Notes under the pieces: generated by a model
What the model saw: only the letters and a program-made list of their open reading frames with translations
What the model was told of the DNA's origin: nothing
The model's database searches: none
Assembly: GCA_024642205.1 (NCBI GenBank)
Contig: JAHEBQ010000039.1
Span: 1-61,075, forward strand
DNA: 61,075 nt
Reading direction: 5' to 3'
Source: Planctomycetaceae bacterium
GTDB lineage: Bacteria; Planctomycetota; Planctomycetia; Pirellulales; Pirellulaceae
Part shown: in pieces, positions 11,401 to 18,727 of the stretch
Layout: each line of letters begins with the position of its first letter
How positions within the stretch are numbered: position 1 is the first letter of the stretch
Position numbers and translations under genes: made by a program

Positions 11401-13660
11401 TGAAAACGACACGCTGATCGGTTTGGGAACGTCCAGCGCCGACAACTTCGTCTTTGATGTGAACGGAATCAAAGTGAACGCAGGTTTGCTGGTTTATGTC
11501 GGGATTGAAAACACCAGCTTTGATGGTCTCGAAGGCGATGATATTTTCGAAGTCAAAGCCGCGTATCCTGGAATCTCCGGACTCAATGGGGGTGACGGAG
11601 TTGATACATTTATCGTTGACGCTTCCGGTTCGGGAGACACGTTGACCATTTCTGTTGATGATCCGGCAACAGATCCGGTCAATCGTCTTCGGCTGGATTT
11701 GTCGTCGGTGGTTACCGACACTTACATTGCGGACGAAATCGAGAATTTCCAGGTTGACGGGACGTTTGTCATCGACGGAGTTAACGGCGCCCCAACGGTC
11801 ACTGGAGGATTGAACCTGCTTGGAGATGGCAACGAAATCATTCGCATGGAATCCATGTCGAATGCCACGTGGGTCGTCGACGGTAATGGGGCGGGAAATG
11901 TGAGATTGGGTCTATCGGATCCGATCCTGTTCACCGGCGTTCGCCAAATTGACGCGTCTCATGGTTTCGACTTGTTTAACATTCGTGATACGGATACCAA
12001 CCTGTTGATCCACGCTCGTGAGGGTGACGATTCGATCCGCATTGACAATGCAGGGATTGGCATTGTTACGGTGAACGGTAATACCGGAAGGGATCGCTTC
12101 ACGGTAACCGATTCCGGTGGAGGGGTGAATCTTTCCGGTAACGAAGGAAACGATACTTTCACGATCAATGATGGCGGCTCAGGTAGTGCGTTGCTATATG
12201 GTGACGACGGAAACGACGTTTTTGAAATTCAGTTCAGCAGGAATTCGATTGCGATGCAGGGTGGTGAGGGCAACGATCGATTTACCGTTTCCCTTGGCGC
12301 GCTTGGCGAAGTCAGGGCTGATGGTCAAGAAGGTTCGGATGTCTATCAGTTTGCGGTTGGCTCCCAAAACAACCGAAAGATGTTTGCACTCGACACTGGC
12401 GTCGTTGGATCGGATCGGATTGTAACTTCTCTCAGTGATTTCCATGACACTTTGAATTTGAGTGATGAAAGGGTGACCGTTCAGACCGACATCCTCCGAT
12501 TCAACGAGAACTTCGAATCCTTGGTCATCAATGCTCGACGCGGTAACGATATAATCAACATCAATCGTTCCATCATTGGGTATTTACGAATCCTGGGTGC
12601 CGAGGGCGACGATGACATTAACATCCAGGACTCCGCTGGTATCAACAGCATCTTGATTGATGCGGGAGTTGGATTCGATGAAATACGGGTCGATTCCACA
12701 CCGGTTGGCAGTGCGCTCACGGCTTACGGTGGCTCAGGAGAGGATTCATTTTTTGTCTCGCAGCGGGCATACGGCAATGCTGTAATCGACGGCCAGGAAG
12801 ACGCTGATCGCTACGATGTCTTTTTCGCCGGCCTATCTCCACGATACGTGGTCGCCCGTGACTCGGGACTCGTCGGGAAAGACCATCTTACGGTCCGCGG
12901 TTCTGCCTCCAGCGACGTGATGGAATTCCGATCGGGTGTCGTCCGAACACCAAACCAGGACATCTTGTATACTCAATCGACAGAGACCATGAGTTTGCTT
13001 ACTGAAGGGGGCAACGACATGGTCACGGTTTACGGGGTCAGTTCACCCCAAACGACCATCATGGGTCAGGCTGGTAGCGATCTGATTCATCTGATTTCAA
13101 CGTTCGGACCGGCGACCTCCAAGATCGTTAACGTTGACGGAGGTGATGGAAATGACAACATTCTGGTTTCAGGTTCCAACGCGGACACGATGACCAATGT
13201 GTTTGGAAGTGGCGGCGATGACAACCTGACCTTTGGCTCCTTCTTTGCTGACAATAATGGCAATCTGAACCATCTCTACGGAGAGGTTTTTGCCTCCGGA
13301 GGCAACGGAAACGACCGGATCTACATTAACGATGCAGGCAATATTTCTTCGTTTGACTACGAAGTTGGGTCGAATTTCGTACGGTCGTCCAGCAGTTCCT
13401 ACTTCGCTGGGATCACGTTTGACAACTCGTCGGAGATATTGCGGTTGGATGCCACAAATTACAAAAACAATTTGTTGGTGACTCCCAACTTCAATACGAA
13501 ATTCAGTTTCTTCGGCAACGGTGGACTCAATAAAATCTCGTTGACAGGAGATCCTGCCGACGACGGACGGCAATTCTACGGCCAGAACGGCGGAGACGGA
13601 ATCTGGACGTTCACCAATGGCGCCCGGGATATCTACTTTTCGAACTTTCTGCTTGGCTAG
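8489..13660 (+). CDS. Giant secreted/surface protein, LEER-RLLA motif and RTX-like Asp/Gly repeats
   Basis: A 1723-residue protein. The first 30 residues are strongly basic, followed by YQSLEERRLLAVDV, a variant of the planctomycete LEPR-XLL motif found at the start of very large exported proteins. Residues about 45-500 form a beta-propeller-like region (repeated YDADTRRWF, WVFGEWSDD type strands). Residues about 625-880 resemble a secreted metalloprotease-like domain, but where an HExxH helix would be expected the sequence reads LTRNQFFRVLGME. From about residue 890 to 1650 there are many degenerate Asp/Gly/Asn-rich repeats (GGEGNDRF, GNEGNDTF, GDDGNDVF) as in calcium-binding RTX or adhesin domains. 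No classical signal peptide, lipobox or sorting motif is seen. Monocistronic, with a strong terminator. Likely an extracellular or envelope adhesin or structural protein. Confidence 0.85.
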   Translation: MSLNRHSSSRRKLNQGKSRRRKSSQSTVNYQSLEERRLLAVDVGLNFTGSTFGRSLSPPNVTGGVGPNHVVQVIDNQFQVFEKTTGAVLVDKALDTFWTDTGGAGAQSSPEMIQNTSNARVVYDADTRRWFISAVSTADIITGAIGVQSPTLVAVSRTSDPTQDWQSLTNFYDVDADPVTPPIQYEGGFLSAGAGAITTNLSVDDHNLYVSVGEASPFVPPQTWAFNKFADLVVPTPNSLNPSAWFVDATTIQWGTDVTGTAVGTFGLVVPASGSSVLLEQITDADIAGGAILQNSVSVAVDAYEAPPQYIRQEFDPDLVNSGAGLTSATKRLGNSLWAVHSILGSGNGQNPDGGVVETSALRWYEIDLDTKTVKQSGTIEHDFFNYIFPSIAVTPEGHVAISFTATGVGPTPGSGLFPTLMVAVGYSNNGTMIMEEPVSLKDGEGGYFDGSGNFWGRYGDTVADPNDPAKVWVFGEWSDDSDDGQTQVVEVSLIGLSPKLEATTGDNVIVVRRSELDNTQIEVEIDGTVVETYQESILYSIQVDGMGGDDTFVVDTANGELEFPGGVNFVGDGNDQVDLRTLLDTNWEIALGGKGTAAIGSDFPASCDVVHQDLVTFNLNFEEGSLWFDATAYTSQYGTTFGDALRGELQNYFDTVIAPIFAGTFTMTLDINDDEVDTFASATALGYSFHEVNGQNIWAASPWSILTGRGDTNGSGTSDGVIDYNLDLDLYQGDQQALLDNIAGGLTRNQFFRVLGMESFIPNETQTFDPRGNREVASVMDTLYRDVNDAPLVGNYSGADFMFDVLNYVANPNWAGDNSGIYFLGIDDSGAEMRLAVNSNTELIDFDTLASSLAGTSRDGDFNEIVEQDRAFLRGLGYVLNPITVPTLGDGFKVTFSGLDEIQAGDGVDNFCIRSSNVDLQISGGIGNDIFNVTGLGVGAINLFGESGDDTYTVVFSPAGVITIGDSVGSENDTLIGLGTSSADNFVFDVNGIKVNAGLLVYVGIENTSFDGLEGDDIFEVKAAYPGISGLNGGDGVDTFIVDASGSGDTLTISVDDPATDPVNRLRLDLSSVVTDTYIADEIENFQVDGTFVIDGVNGAPTVTGGLNLLGDGNEIIRMESMSNATWVVDGNGAGNVRLGLSDPILFTGVRQIDASHGFDLFNIRDTDTNLLIHAREGDDSIRIDNAGIGIVTVNGNTGRDRFTVTDSGGGVNLSGNEGNDTFTINDGGSGSALLYGDDGNDVFEIQFSRNSIAMQGGEGNDRFTVSLGALGEVRADGQEGSDVYQFAVGSQNNRKMFALDTGVVGSDRIVTSLSDFHDTLNLSDERVTVQTDILRFNENFESLVINARRGNDIININRSIIGYLRILGAEGDDDINIQDSAGINSILIDAGVGFDEIRVDSTPVGSALTAYGGSGEDSFFVSQRAYGNAVIDGQEDADRYDVFFAGLSPRYVVARDSGLVGKDHLTVRGSASSDVMEFRSGVVRTPNQDILYTQSTETMSLLTEGGNDMVTVYGVSSPQTTIMGQAGSDLIHLISTFGPATSKIVNVDGGDGNDNILVSGSNADTMTNVFGSGGDDNLTFGSFFADNNGNLNHLYGEVFASGGNGNDRIYINDAGNISSFDYEVGSNFVRSSSSSYFAGITFDNSSEILRLDATNYKNNLLVTPNFNTKFSFFGNGGLNKISLTGDPADDGRQFYGQNGGDGIWTFTNGARDIYFSNFLLG

Positions 13661-13724
13661 GCTGTCAGGGATTTGGTGAATGACCCAAGCAGCTGTTCAC
13701 CGAGAAATGGAAAAACTAAACTGG

Positions 13725-13758
13725 TCTCGCAATCGTTTTTTGATTGCGAGATTTTTTT
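13725..13758 (+). terminator. Rho-independent terminator after the giant gene
   Basis: Perfect 10-bp stem TCTCGCAATC/GATTGCGAGA with a GTTTTTT loop and seven trailing Ts. Confidence 0.93.
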
Positions 13759-13837
13759 GCGCTCGTCGCGGGCCGGTTCACAGGGAATCATTGCCGGGGC
13801 GAAAACCGGCCCCAACCGGGAATCAACAAGGGGAACT

Positions 13838-14896
13838 ATGAAAGCTGTCTGTTTTCAATCGGTCAGGCATGTTATGTCCTGCGAGAGGAACGAACCGGTC
13901 ATCATCGACGGACGGGATGCCATTGTCCGCGTGTCGATGGCAGGCTTGTGTGGCAGCGATCTTCATCCGTTTTTCGGGCGAGAGTCTGGTCTGGATCCAG
14001 GCACGGTGATGGGGCACGAGATGGTGGGTGAAGTGGTGGAATTGGGCGACGTCGTCGGATCCAGCGATTCGATTGCGGTCGGCGATCGGGTGTTTGCACC
14101 TTTTTCGACCAACTGCGGGAGTTGCTTTTATTGCCAATGCGGTTTGAGCTCACGGTGCATAAACGGTCAATTGTTCGGGTGGGTCGAAAACGGTATCGGG
14201 CTGGAGGGATGCCAAAGCGAATTTGTTCGCATTCCATTGGCTGATTCGACCCTCATGAAACTGCCCAATGGCCTGACCGATGAAGACGCGCTTTTGTTGG
14301 GAGACAATTTTTCGACGGGATACTACTGTGCGGAAATGGCAGAAGTCAAATCGGGCGGAGTCTACGTCGTGATTGGTTGCGGTACCGTCGGGCTGTTGTC
14401 GATCGTTGCAGCAATCAGCATGGGAGCCGATCGGGTCGTCGCACTCGACCCGGTTCCTGAACGTCGTCGCCAGGCGGAGTCTCTGGGCGCGATCGGCCTG
14501 CCTCCGGATGATTCGGCGCTGAAACAGGTTTTCGCGATGACGGAAGGTCGGGGTGCCGACGCGGTGATGGAGCTGGTTGGTTTGCCGGCTGCCCAGCAAC
14601 TCGCCTATCAATGCATTCGGCCCGGTGGAATTCTCTCGGTTATCGGTTGTCATTGTACGCCGAATTTTGCGTTCAGCCCTGTGGATGCCTACAACAAGAA
14701 CTTGATTTATCGGACGGGTCGTTGTCCGGCCGGGCACTACATGAGGTTGTTGAGTGAACGTGTCATTGCCGGCGAGTTTGACCTTTCCGGTTTTATTACT
14801 CACCGGTTTGGTCTGGAGGATGCCGGTCGAGCCTACGAGGTGTTTTCCAGACGAACCGACGGTTGCCTAAAAGCGGTTTTCGATCTGGTCGGTTAG
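13838..14896 (+). CDS. Zinc-dependent alcohol dehydrogenase (MDR family)
   Basis: A 352-residue NAD(P)-dependent dehydrogenase of the medium-chain family. The ATG at 13838 follows AAGGGGA; codons further upstream overlap the preceding terminator and are excluded. Catalytic zinc ligands are in AGLCGSDLHPF (Cys, about residue 38) and GHEMVGEVVE (His-Glu, about 62). The structural-zinc cysteines are in NCGSCFYCQCGLSSRC (about 90-107). The Rossmann loop is GCGTVGLLSIV (about 180) with the acidic residue in VVALDP. The composition is close to glutathione-independent formaldehyde or polyol dehydrogenase relatives, but the substrate is undetermined. It stands alone between a terminator and a convergent minus-strand region. 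Confidence 0.9.
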   Translation: MKAVCFQSVRHVMSCERNEPVIIDGRDAIVRVSMAGLCGSDLHPFFGRESGLDPGTVMGHEMVGEVVELGDVVGSSDSIAVGDRVFAPFSTNCGSCFYCQCGLSSRCINGQLFGWVENGIGLEGCQSEFVRIPLADSTLMKLPNGLTDEDALLLGDNFSTGYYCAEMAEVKSGGVYVVIGCGTVGLLSIVAAISMGADRVVALDPVPERRRQAESLGAIGLPPDDSALKQVFAMTEGRGADAVMELVGLPAAQQLAYQCIRPGGILSVIGCHCTPNFAFSPVDAYNKNLIYRTGRCPAGHYMRLLSERVIAGEFDLSGFITHRFGLEDAGRAYEVFSRRTDGCLKAVFDLVG

Positions 14897-15371
14897 AAAC
14901 GGCAAATCGTTGTCTTGCGTTTTCGCTGGTCCCTTTGGCGTGCAGGTACCGCCACCAGGTTTCGACCAACGACTCGGCCGTCCGCATTGAAGACTTGCCA
15001 TCCACGAATTTCCAAACTGACGTTTCGGCGGGAACGATCGCCACCGTTGCGAAACCCAGCCGATGGGCCGTAAAAACCGGTTGGGCGCAGTGGGGAAAAT
15101 AACGACTGGTGCCAGTCGAGATCACCAGGTCAAACGGGTCTTCACCCCCCGGTATTGTGCCGTGATTTGTAGTTCCGGGAGCTGCTCCCCGAACACAAGT
15201 CTCGATTTTGGAACCGTGACGTGAAAACATTCTACGCTGGTGTGATTGCCTTGATTGATCGAGTTTCCGTGTTGCAGGATCGCTGCCGTCGACACCGGGA
15301 TTCCCGGTTGTTCGTAAGGCAACGCTCTTCTTGATAGCTCTTGCGCTGGTAGGCCTAGCGCATGACCCCAA
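14890..15371 (-). pseudogene. Coding-like remnant downstream of the BamA barrel genes
   Basis: A minus-strand frame opens with an ATG overlapping the end of the second barrel gene. It contains a stretch that looks coding around 14930-15130 (DPFDLVISTGTSRYFP, then LGFATVAIVPAET), but its first half is poor and a different frame looks more protein-like between 15122 and 15310 (IPVSTAAILQHGN). It also runs about 100 bp into the convergent alcohol dehydrogenase gene. This pattern suits a frameshifted, decaying gene. The family cannot be named; a functional small protein is not excluded. Confidence 0.3.
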
Positions 15372-16827
15372 TCAGGAATCCGAAGGTCTGTTCCTCATCG
15401 CCGGATGCGGTTGACACAGGCACCGCAAAATCGAAAGCCAGGGGTGCACCCAATCCCGCATACGGCAGGTGCACGCGAAGCCCAAGTCCCGGCGCGATAC
15501 GGAAGTTCCCGGAAGTGAGTTTAACGCTCTCTTCGACCGTCCCAAAATCAACAAACATGACTCCATGGACCATATCGCCCTGGGTTAAGGGGAAATCGTA
15601 TTCGATTGAGTTGATCCATTGGAACTCGCCACCGACGCGAACACCACCGTCGATTGGCGAGACACCACGATACTCGAAGCCGCGTAGCGAGGTCATTCCA
15701 CCTGCGATGAAGTTTTCAAACACAGGTGTGTCGCTGCCCGAGAACCCCAGCTTGGTTCGGAATTCAATCCCGTGACGGCCAGATCCATCGGGCCGTTCGT
15801 AAATCGTTCGATGGTTACGGAAATCGATTTCGCCGCGCGAGTAGCTGTAGTCTCCGAACGCCTGGGTGAATTTCAATCCCAGGTAGGAGCCGACGCCGGT
15901 CAGGTATGGATAGACTCGCGTGTCGTATACGAGCCCGACGCTGCCGAGAAAAAGATTGCTGTTGCCAAGATTCGCGTTAAGTTGCGGTGAAGTTCCAAGT
16001 CGGGGATTGTCTATGGTGACGCTTTCCATTCGGAGGCCATAGTTGATTGAAAGGTAATCGGTCAATTGTCTGCCGATCCCGATTCGACCACCGATGCGTC
16101 CTTCGTCATAGTCAAGATATTGGCGGTCAAACAGATATCCACTGACGCTGAGGCTGTAGTCGGAGTTGCGAAAATAGGGATTGGACCAACTGACGAGGTA
16201 GCGTTGTAGCTCATTTCCCGGAACGGCCTCGACCCGAAAATGCTGACCTCCTCCGCTCCAGGCTTGGCGACCAAAAACCCCGTTCACGCTTCGCGGCCAG
16301 GCCAGAATGTCAAAATCACTTTCGTCAAAAACGAGTTGTCCCACCAGGCTATTGTCCGATCCGTATGTCCCACCGAGACTAAGTCGCTGGGTCAGCGATT
16401 GGGGCACCGTTACATCGAGATCCAGGACTGCTGGCTGGGTTGGTTGGTTGAAAATCTGCGGAGTCGGTTCAAACAAAGGGGGCGGTGGCATGGTCGACAT
16501 TCCGGAAAGGTCGCCCGACGGCGGTTCCAGGAAAATTGGCGATTGAATATTTGGCGCCTGGAATTGATCAATACTGGACGGCTGGAAACCGGTCGGCGAT
16601 TGTCTGCCATAAAGCGAGTTTGTTCCCGCGCCAATCGTGCCGGGAGGATTGGTCGCCGGGTACTGATATGATGGTTGCTGCGCCGCGTAGCGAATCTGGT
16701 AGGGGTTTGCAGTTTGGGCTGATCCGGTCTGCGAGAACGTGAGTTCGGAAATACAAGTCAGCAGCAGGCAGGCCCACCGTGCCAGTGGAACGATTTGAAA
16801 GCCTGGTTGGGGTGCGGGGGATTCCAT
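15355..16827 (-). CDS. BamA/TamA-type outer-membrane beta-barrel protein, POTRA-less (second copy)
   Basis: A 490-residue outer-membrane protein. The chosen ATG at 16827 places a cleavable signal peptide at the N-terminus (hydrophobic core ARWACLLLTCIS, end near TGSAQ); an in-frame extension to 16911 would overlap the upstream gene. Residues 30-160 are Pro/Gln-rich and likely disordered. From about 170 to the end there are alternating beta-strands of a 16-stranded Omp85 barrel, with the conserved loop-6 motif as SLRGFEYRG and a terminal strand ending GFLIGVMR. No POTRA domain is present. It is a close paralogue of the gene just upstream (shared RPDGSGRH, FGTVEES, AFGDYSYSRG). It probably inserts or secretes outer-membrane proteins together with the neighbouring POTRA lipoprotein. 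Confidence 0.85.
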   Translation of the reverse strand: MESPAPQPGFQIVPLARWACLLLTCISELTFSQTGSAQTANPYQIRYAAQQPSYQYPATNPPGTIGAGTNSLYGRQSPTGFQPSSIDQFQAPNIQSPIFLEPPSGDLSGMSTMPPPPLFEPTPQIFNQPTQPAVLDLDVTVPQSLTQRLSLGGTYGSDNSLVGQLVFDESDFDILAWPRSVNGVFGRQAWSGGGQHFRVEAVPGNELQRYLVSWSNPYFRNSDYSLSVSGYLFDRQYLDYDEGRIGGRIGIGRQLTDYLSINYGLRMESVTIDNPRLGTSPQLNANLGNSNLFLGSVGLVYDTRVYPYLTGVGSYLGLKFTQAFGDYSYSRGEIDFRNHRTIYERPDGSGRHGIEFRTKLGFSGSDTPVFENFIAGGMTSLRGFEYRGVSPIDGGVRVGGEFQWINSIEYDFPLTQGDMVHGVMFVDFGTVEESVKLTSGNFRIAPGLGLRVHLPYAGLGAPLAFDFAVPVSTASGDEEQTFGFLIGVMR

Positions 16828-16870
16828 GCAGGGCCGTTGGCGCGGTTCAATCAAACGGTGAATCACGGTT

Positions 16871-18646
16871 TTACCGCAAGACTCCCAGGTAGAAGCTGAA
16901 TACTTTTTCATCGTCGCCTTCAGCCGAAGCTACAGGAAAAGCGAAATCAAACGCCAATGGAGCGCCGATGCCGGCCCCGGGCATGGATACGCGGAAGCCG
17001 AAACCGGGAGCGACTCGGAATTGATCCGAGTTGATTTCAATGCTCTCCTCGACGGTTCCAAAATCACAGAACATCACGCCTTTGACCATGTCGCTGGCCG
17101 TCAGAGGGAACATGTATTCCACCGTATTGAGCCATTGAAATTCGCCGCCCACACGAACGTCTCCTTCAACCGGCGAGGCACCACGGAAGTCGAATCCGCG
17201 CAAAGTCGAGAATCCGCCGGCAAAGTAGTTTTCGAAAATTGGCGTCGAGGATCCGCTGAATCCGAGCTTGGTTCCAACACTGACCGTATGGCGGCCTGAA
17301 CCATCGGGTCGCTCGTACAGCAAACGGTAGGTTCTAAAATCCAGATCGCCACGAGAATAGCTGTAATCGCCGAACGCCTGGCTAAAGGTCATTGACAGAA
17401 ACGACCCTTCGGTGGCTTGCATCGTGTTGTCGCGCGTATCGCGAATTAAACCGACGTTTCCGAGATACAGGTTGCTTGTGCCGAGGGAATTGTTGAGTTC
17501 GGGAGACGTGTTGACGCGAGGTTTGTCGACGGTGACGCTCTCCAATCGTACGCCTGCACTGATCGAAAGATCGGGAGTCAATCGTCGACCGACTGCAAAA
17601 CGACCACCCAGACGTTGCTCATTCCAGTCGAAATAGGATCGCTGGAACAGATAGCCACTGGCGCTGAAACTGTAGTCAGTGCCCAACATGTACGGTTCGG
17701 TAAAACTGACGAGGTATCGCTCGAGGTTGGCCCCTGGAACGAGTTCAAGTCGAAACGTCTGCCCGGCTCCGCGCCAAGCGGTCCCGTCAAGAATTTCATG
17801 AAAGTTCCTCGGCCAGCGTGTGATATCAAAGTTTTTCTCGTCAACCGTAAACTGGCCGACAATTCCGTTATCCGAGTTGTAGGCTCCGCCGAAGTTGATG
17901 CGACCCGTCTGGGTTTCCGACACATAGACGTCGAGGTCGGCGTAATCGGTGTAGTTATGGGGAGTCCAGGCGTTTCCTCCGCGTTCGTAGGGTTGAATCA
18001 ATGGATTGAGTGTATTGGGCGAGCCGACGTCTGGTGACGCCAGGCCGTTTCCAGGCGGCATCGCGCGGTCCGATGTGTCGAGTTCAGGATATTGAGCAAG
18101 TTGAACTCTGCCTGATCCGTCATCTTGACTGCCATCAGCCTGGACCACGTTGCCATCTTGTGGTGAACTCCCAAAATCCGGGCTTTGACCCCGAACGACC
18201 GGGCCTTCCACCTGGCGTTTCGATTGCTGAAACGCCGCGGGTTGGATTTCAATTTTCGAAGACTTTCCGCCTGGGATGGGGCTCTGTGCAAGCAACGGGG
18301 CGGCGGTCTGTCTTCGAGCGATTTGCCCCGGCCTTTGATCGACCGCCAGTTCGTCGGTTGGTGTCGCCCGGGGGGACAATTTGACCTGTCGTTTCGTGGT
18401 TTCCGTCGATTCGACGGGTTGTTGGACGCCAATGTTGGCCAGTCGATCTTCGACCGTTGCCTCGGAAGAAATTGTTTGTTGACTGGCGGAAAGCAATGTC
18501 TTGAAGGCTGGTTTCTTCTGGAAAAGCCCGGAAACGCCAGGGGTACCCTTGAACAGAGGCTGTTGGCATCCTGTTGCGACGACGAGTACCGACGCGACGA
18601 GTCCGATCGTCATGCGAGTGGTAAATTGTTTTTGGTTGCGTTGCAT
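16871..18646 (-). CDS. BamA-type outer-membrane beta-barrel lipoprotein, POTRA-less (first copy)
   Basis: A 591-residue protein starting MQRNQKQFTTRM at ATG 18646. A short hydrophobic segment ends in a lipobox (VLVVATGC, Cys about residue 27), so this barrel protein appears to be a lipoprotein. Residues 30-225 are low-complexity Gln/Ser/Pro linker. The rest is an Omp85 barrel with loop-6 motif TLRGFDFRG and a terminal beta-signal ending SFYLGVLR. POTRA domains are absent; they are on the separate protein encoded just upstream. The reading frame is the same as that of the POTRA gene, separated by one TAA (18728-18730) and 27 codons. Forms an operon with the POTRA gene and the second barrel gene. 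Confidence 0.88.
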   Translation of the reverse strand: MQRNQKQFTTRMTIGLVASVLVVATGCQQPLFKGTPGVSGLFQKKPAFKTLLSASQQTISSEATVEDRLANIGVQQPVESTETTKRQVKLSPRATPTDELAVDQRPGQIARRQTAAPLLAQSPIPGGKSSKIEIQPAAFQQSKRQVEGPVVRGQSPDFGSSPQDGNVVQADGSQDDGSGRVQLAQYPELDTSDRAMPPGNGLASPDVGSPNTLNPLIQPYERGGNAWTPHNYTDYADLDVYVSETQTGRINFGGAYNSDNGIVGQFTVDEKNFDITRWPRNFHEILDGTAWRGAGQTFRLELVPGANLERYLVSFTEPYMLGTDYSFSASGYLFQRSYFDWNEQRLGGRFAVGRRLTPDLSISAGVRLESVTVDKPRVNTSPELNNSLGTSNLYLGNVGLIRDTRDNTMQATEGSFLSMTFSQAFGDYSYSRGDLDFRTYRLLYERPDGSGRHTVSVGTKLGFSGSSTPIFENYFAGGFSTLRGFDFRGASPVEGDVRVGGEFQWLNTVEYMFPLTASDMVKGVMFCDFGTVEESIEINSDQFRVAPGFGFRVSMPGAGIGAPLAFDFAFPVASAEGDDEKVFSFYLGVLR

Positions 18647-18727
18647 GGAATCAAGACGACTTTCGGCCGAAGTGTTGTAGTCTGGGTTTTTGGTGCTTGC
18701 CAACGAGTGGGATTTCGGTTTTGGCGG

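Noticed and set aside
12001..13660. DNA tandem repeat within the giant gene
   Set aside because: The repeats are degenerate at the protein level (GGxGND) and not conserved as DNA units.
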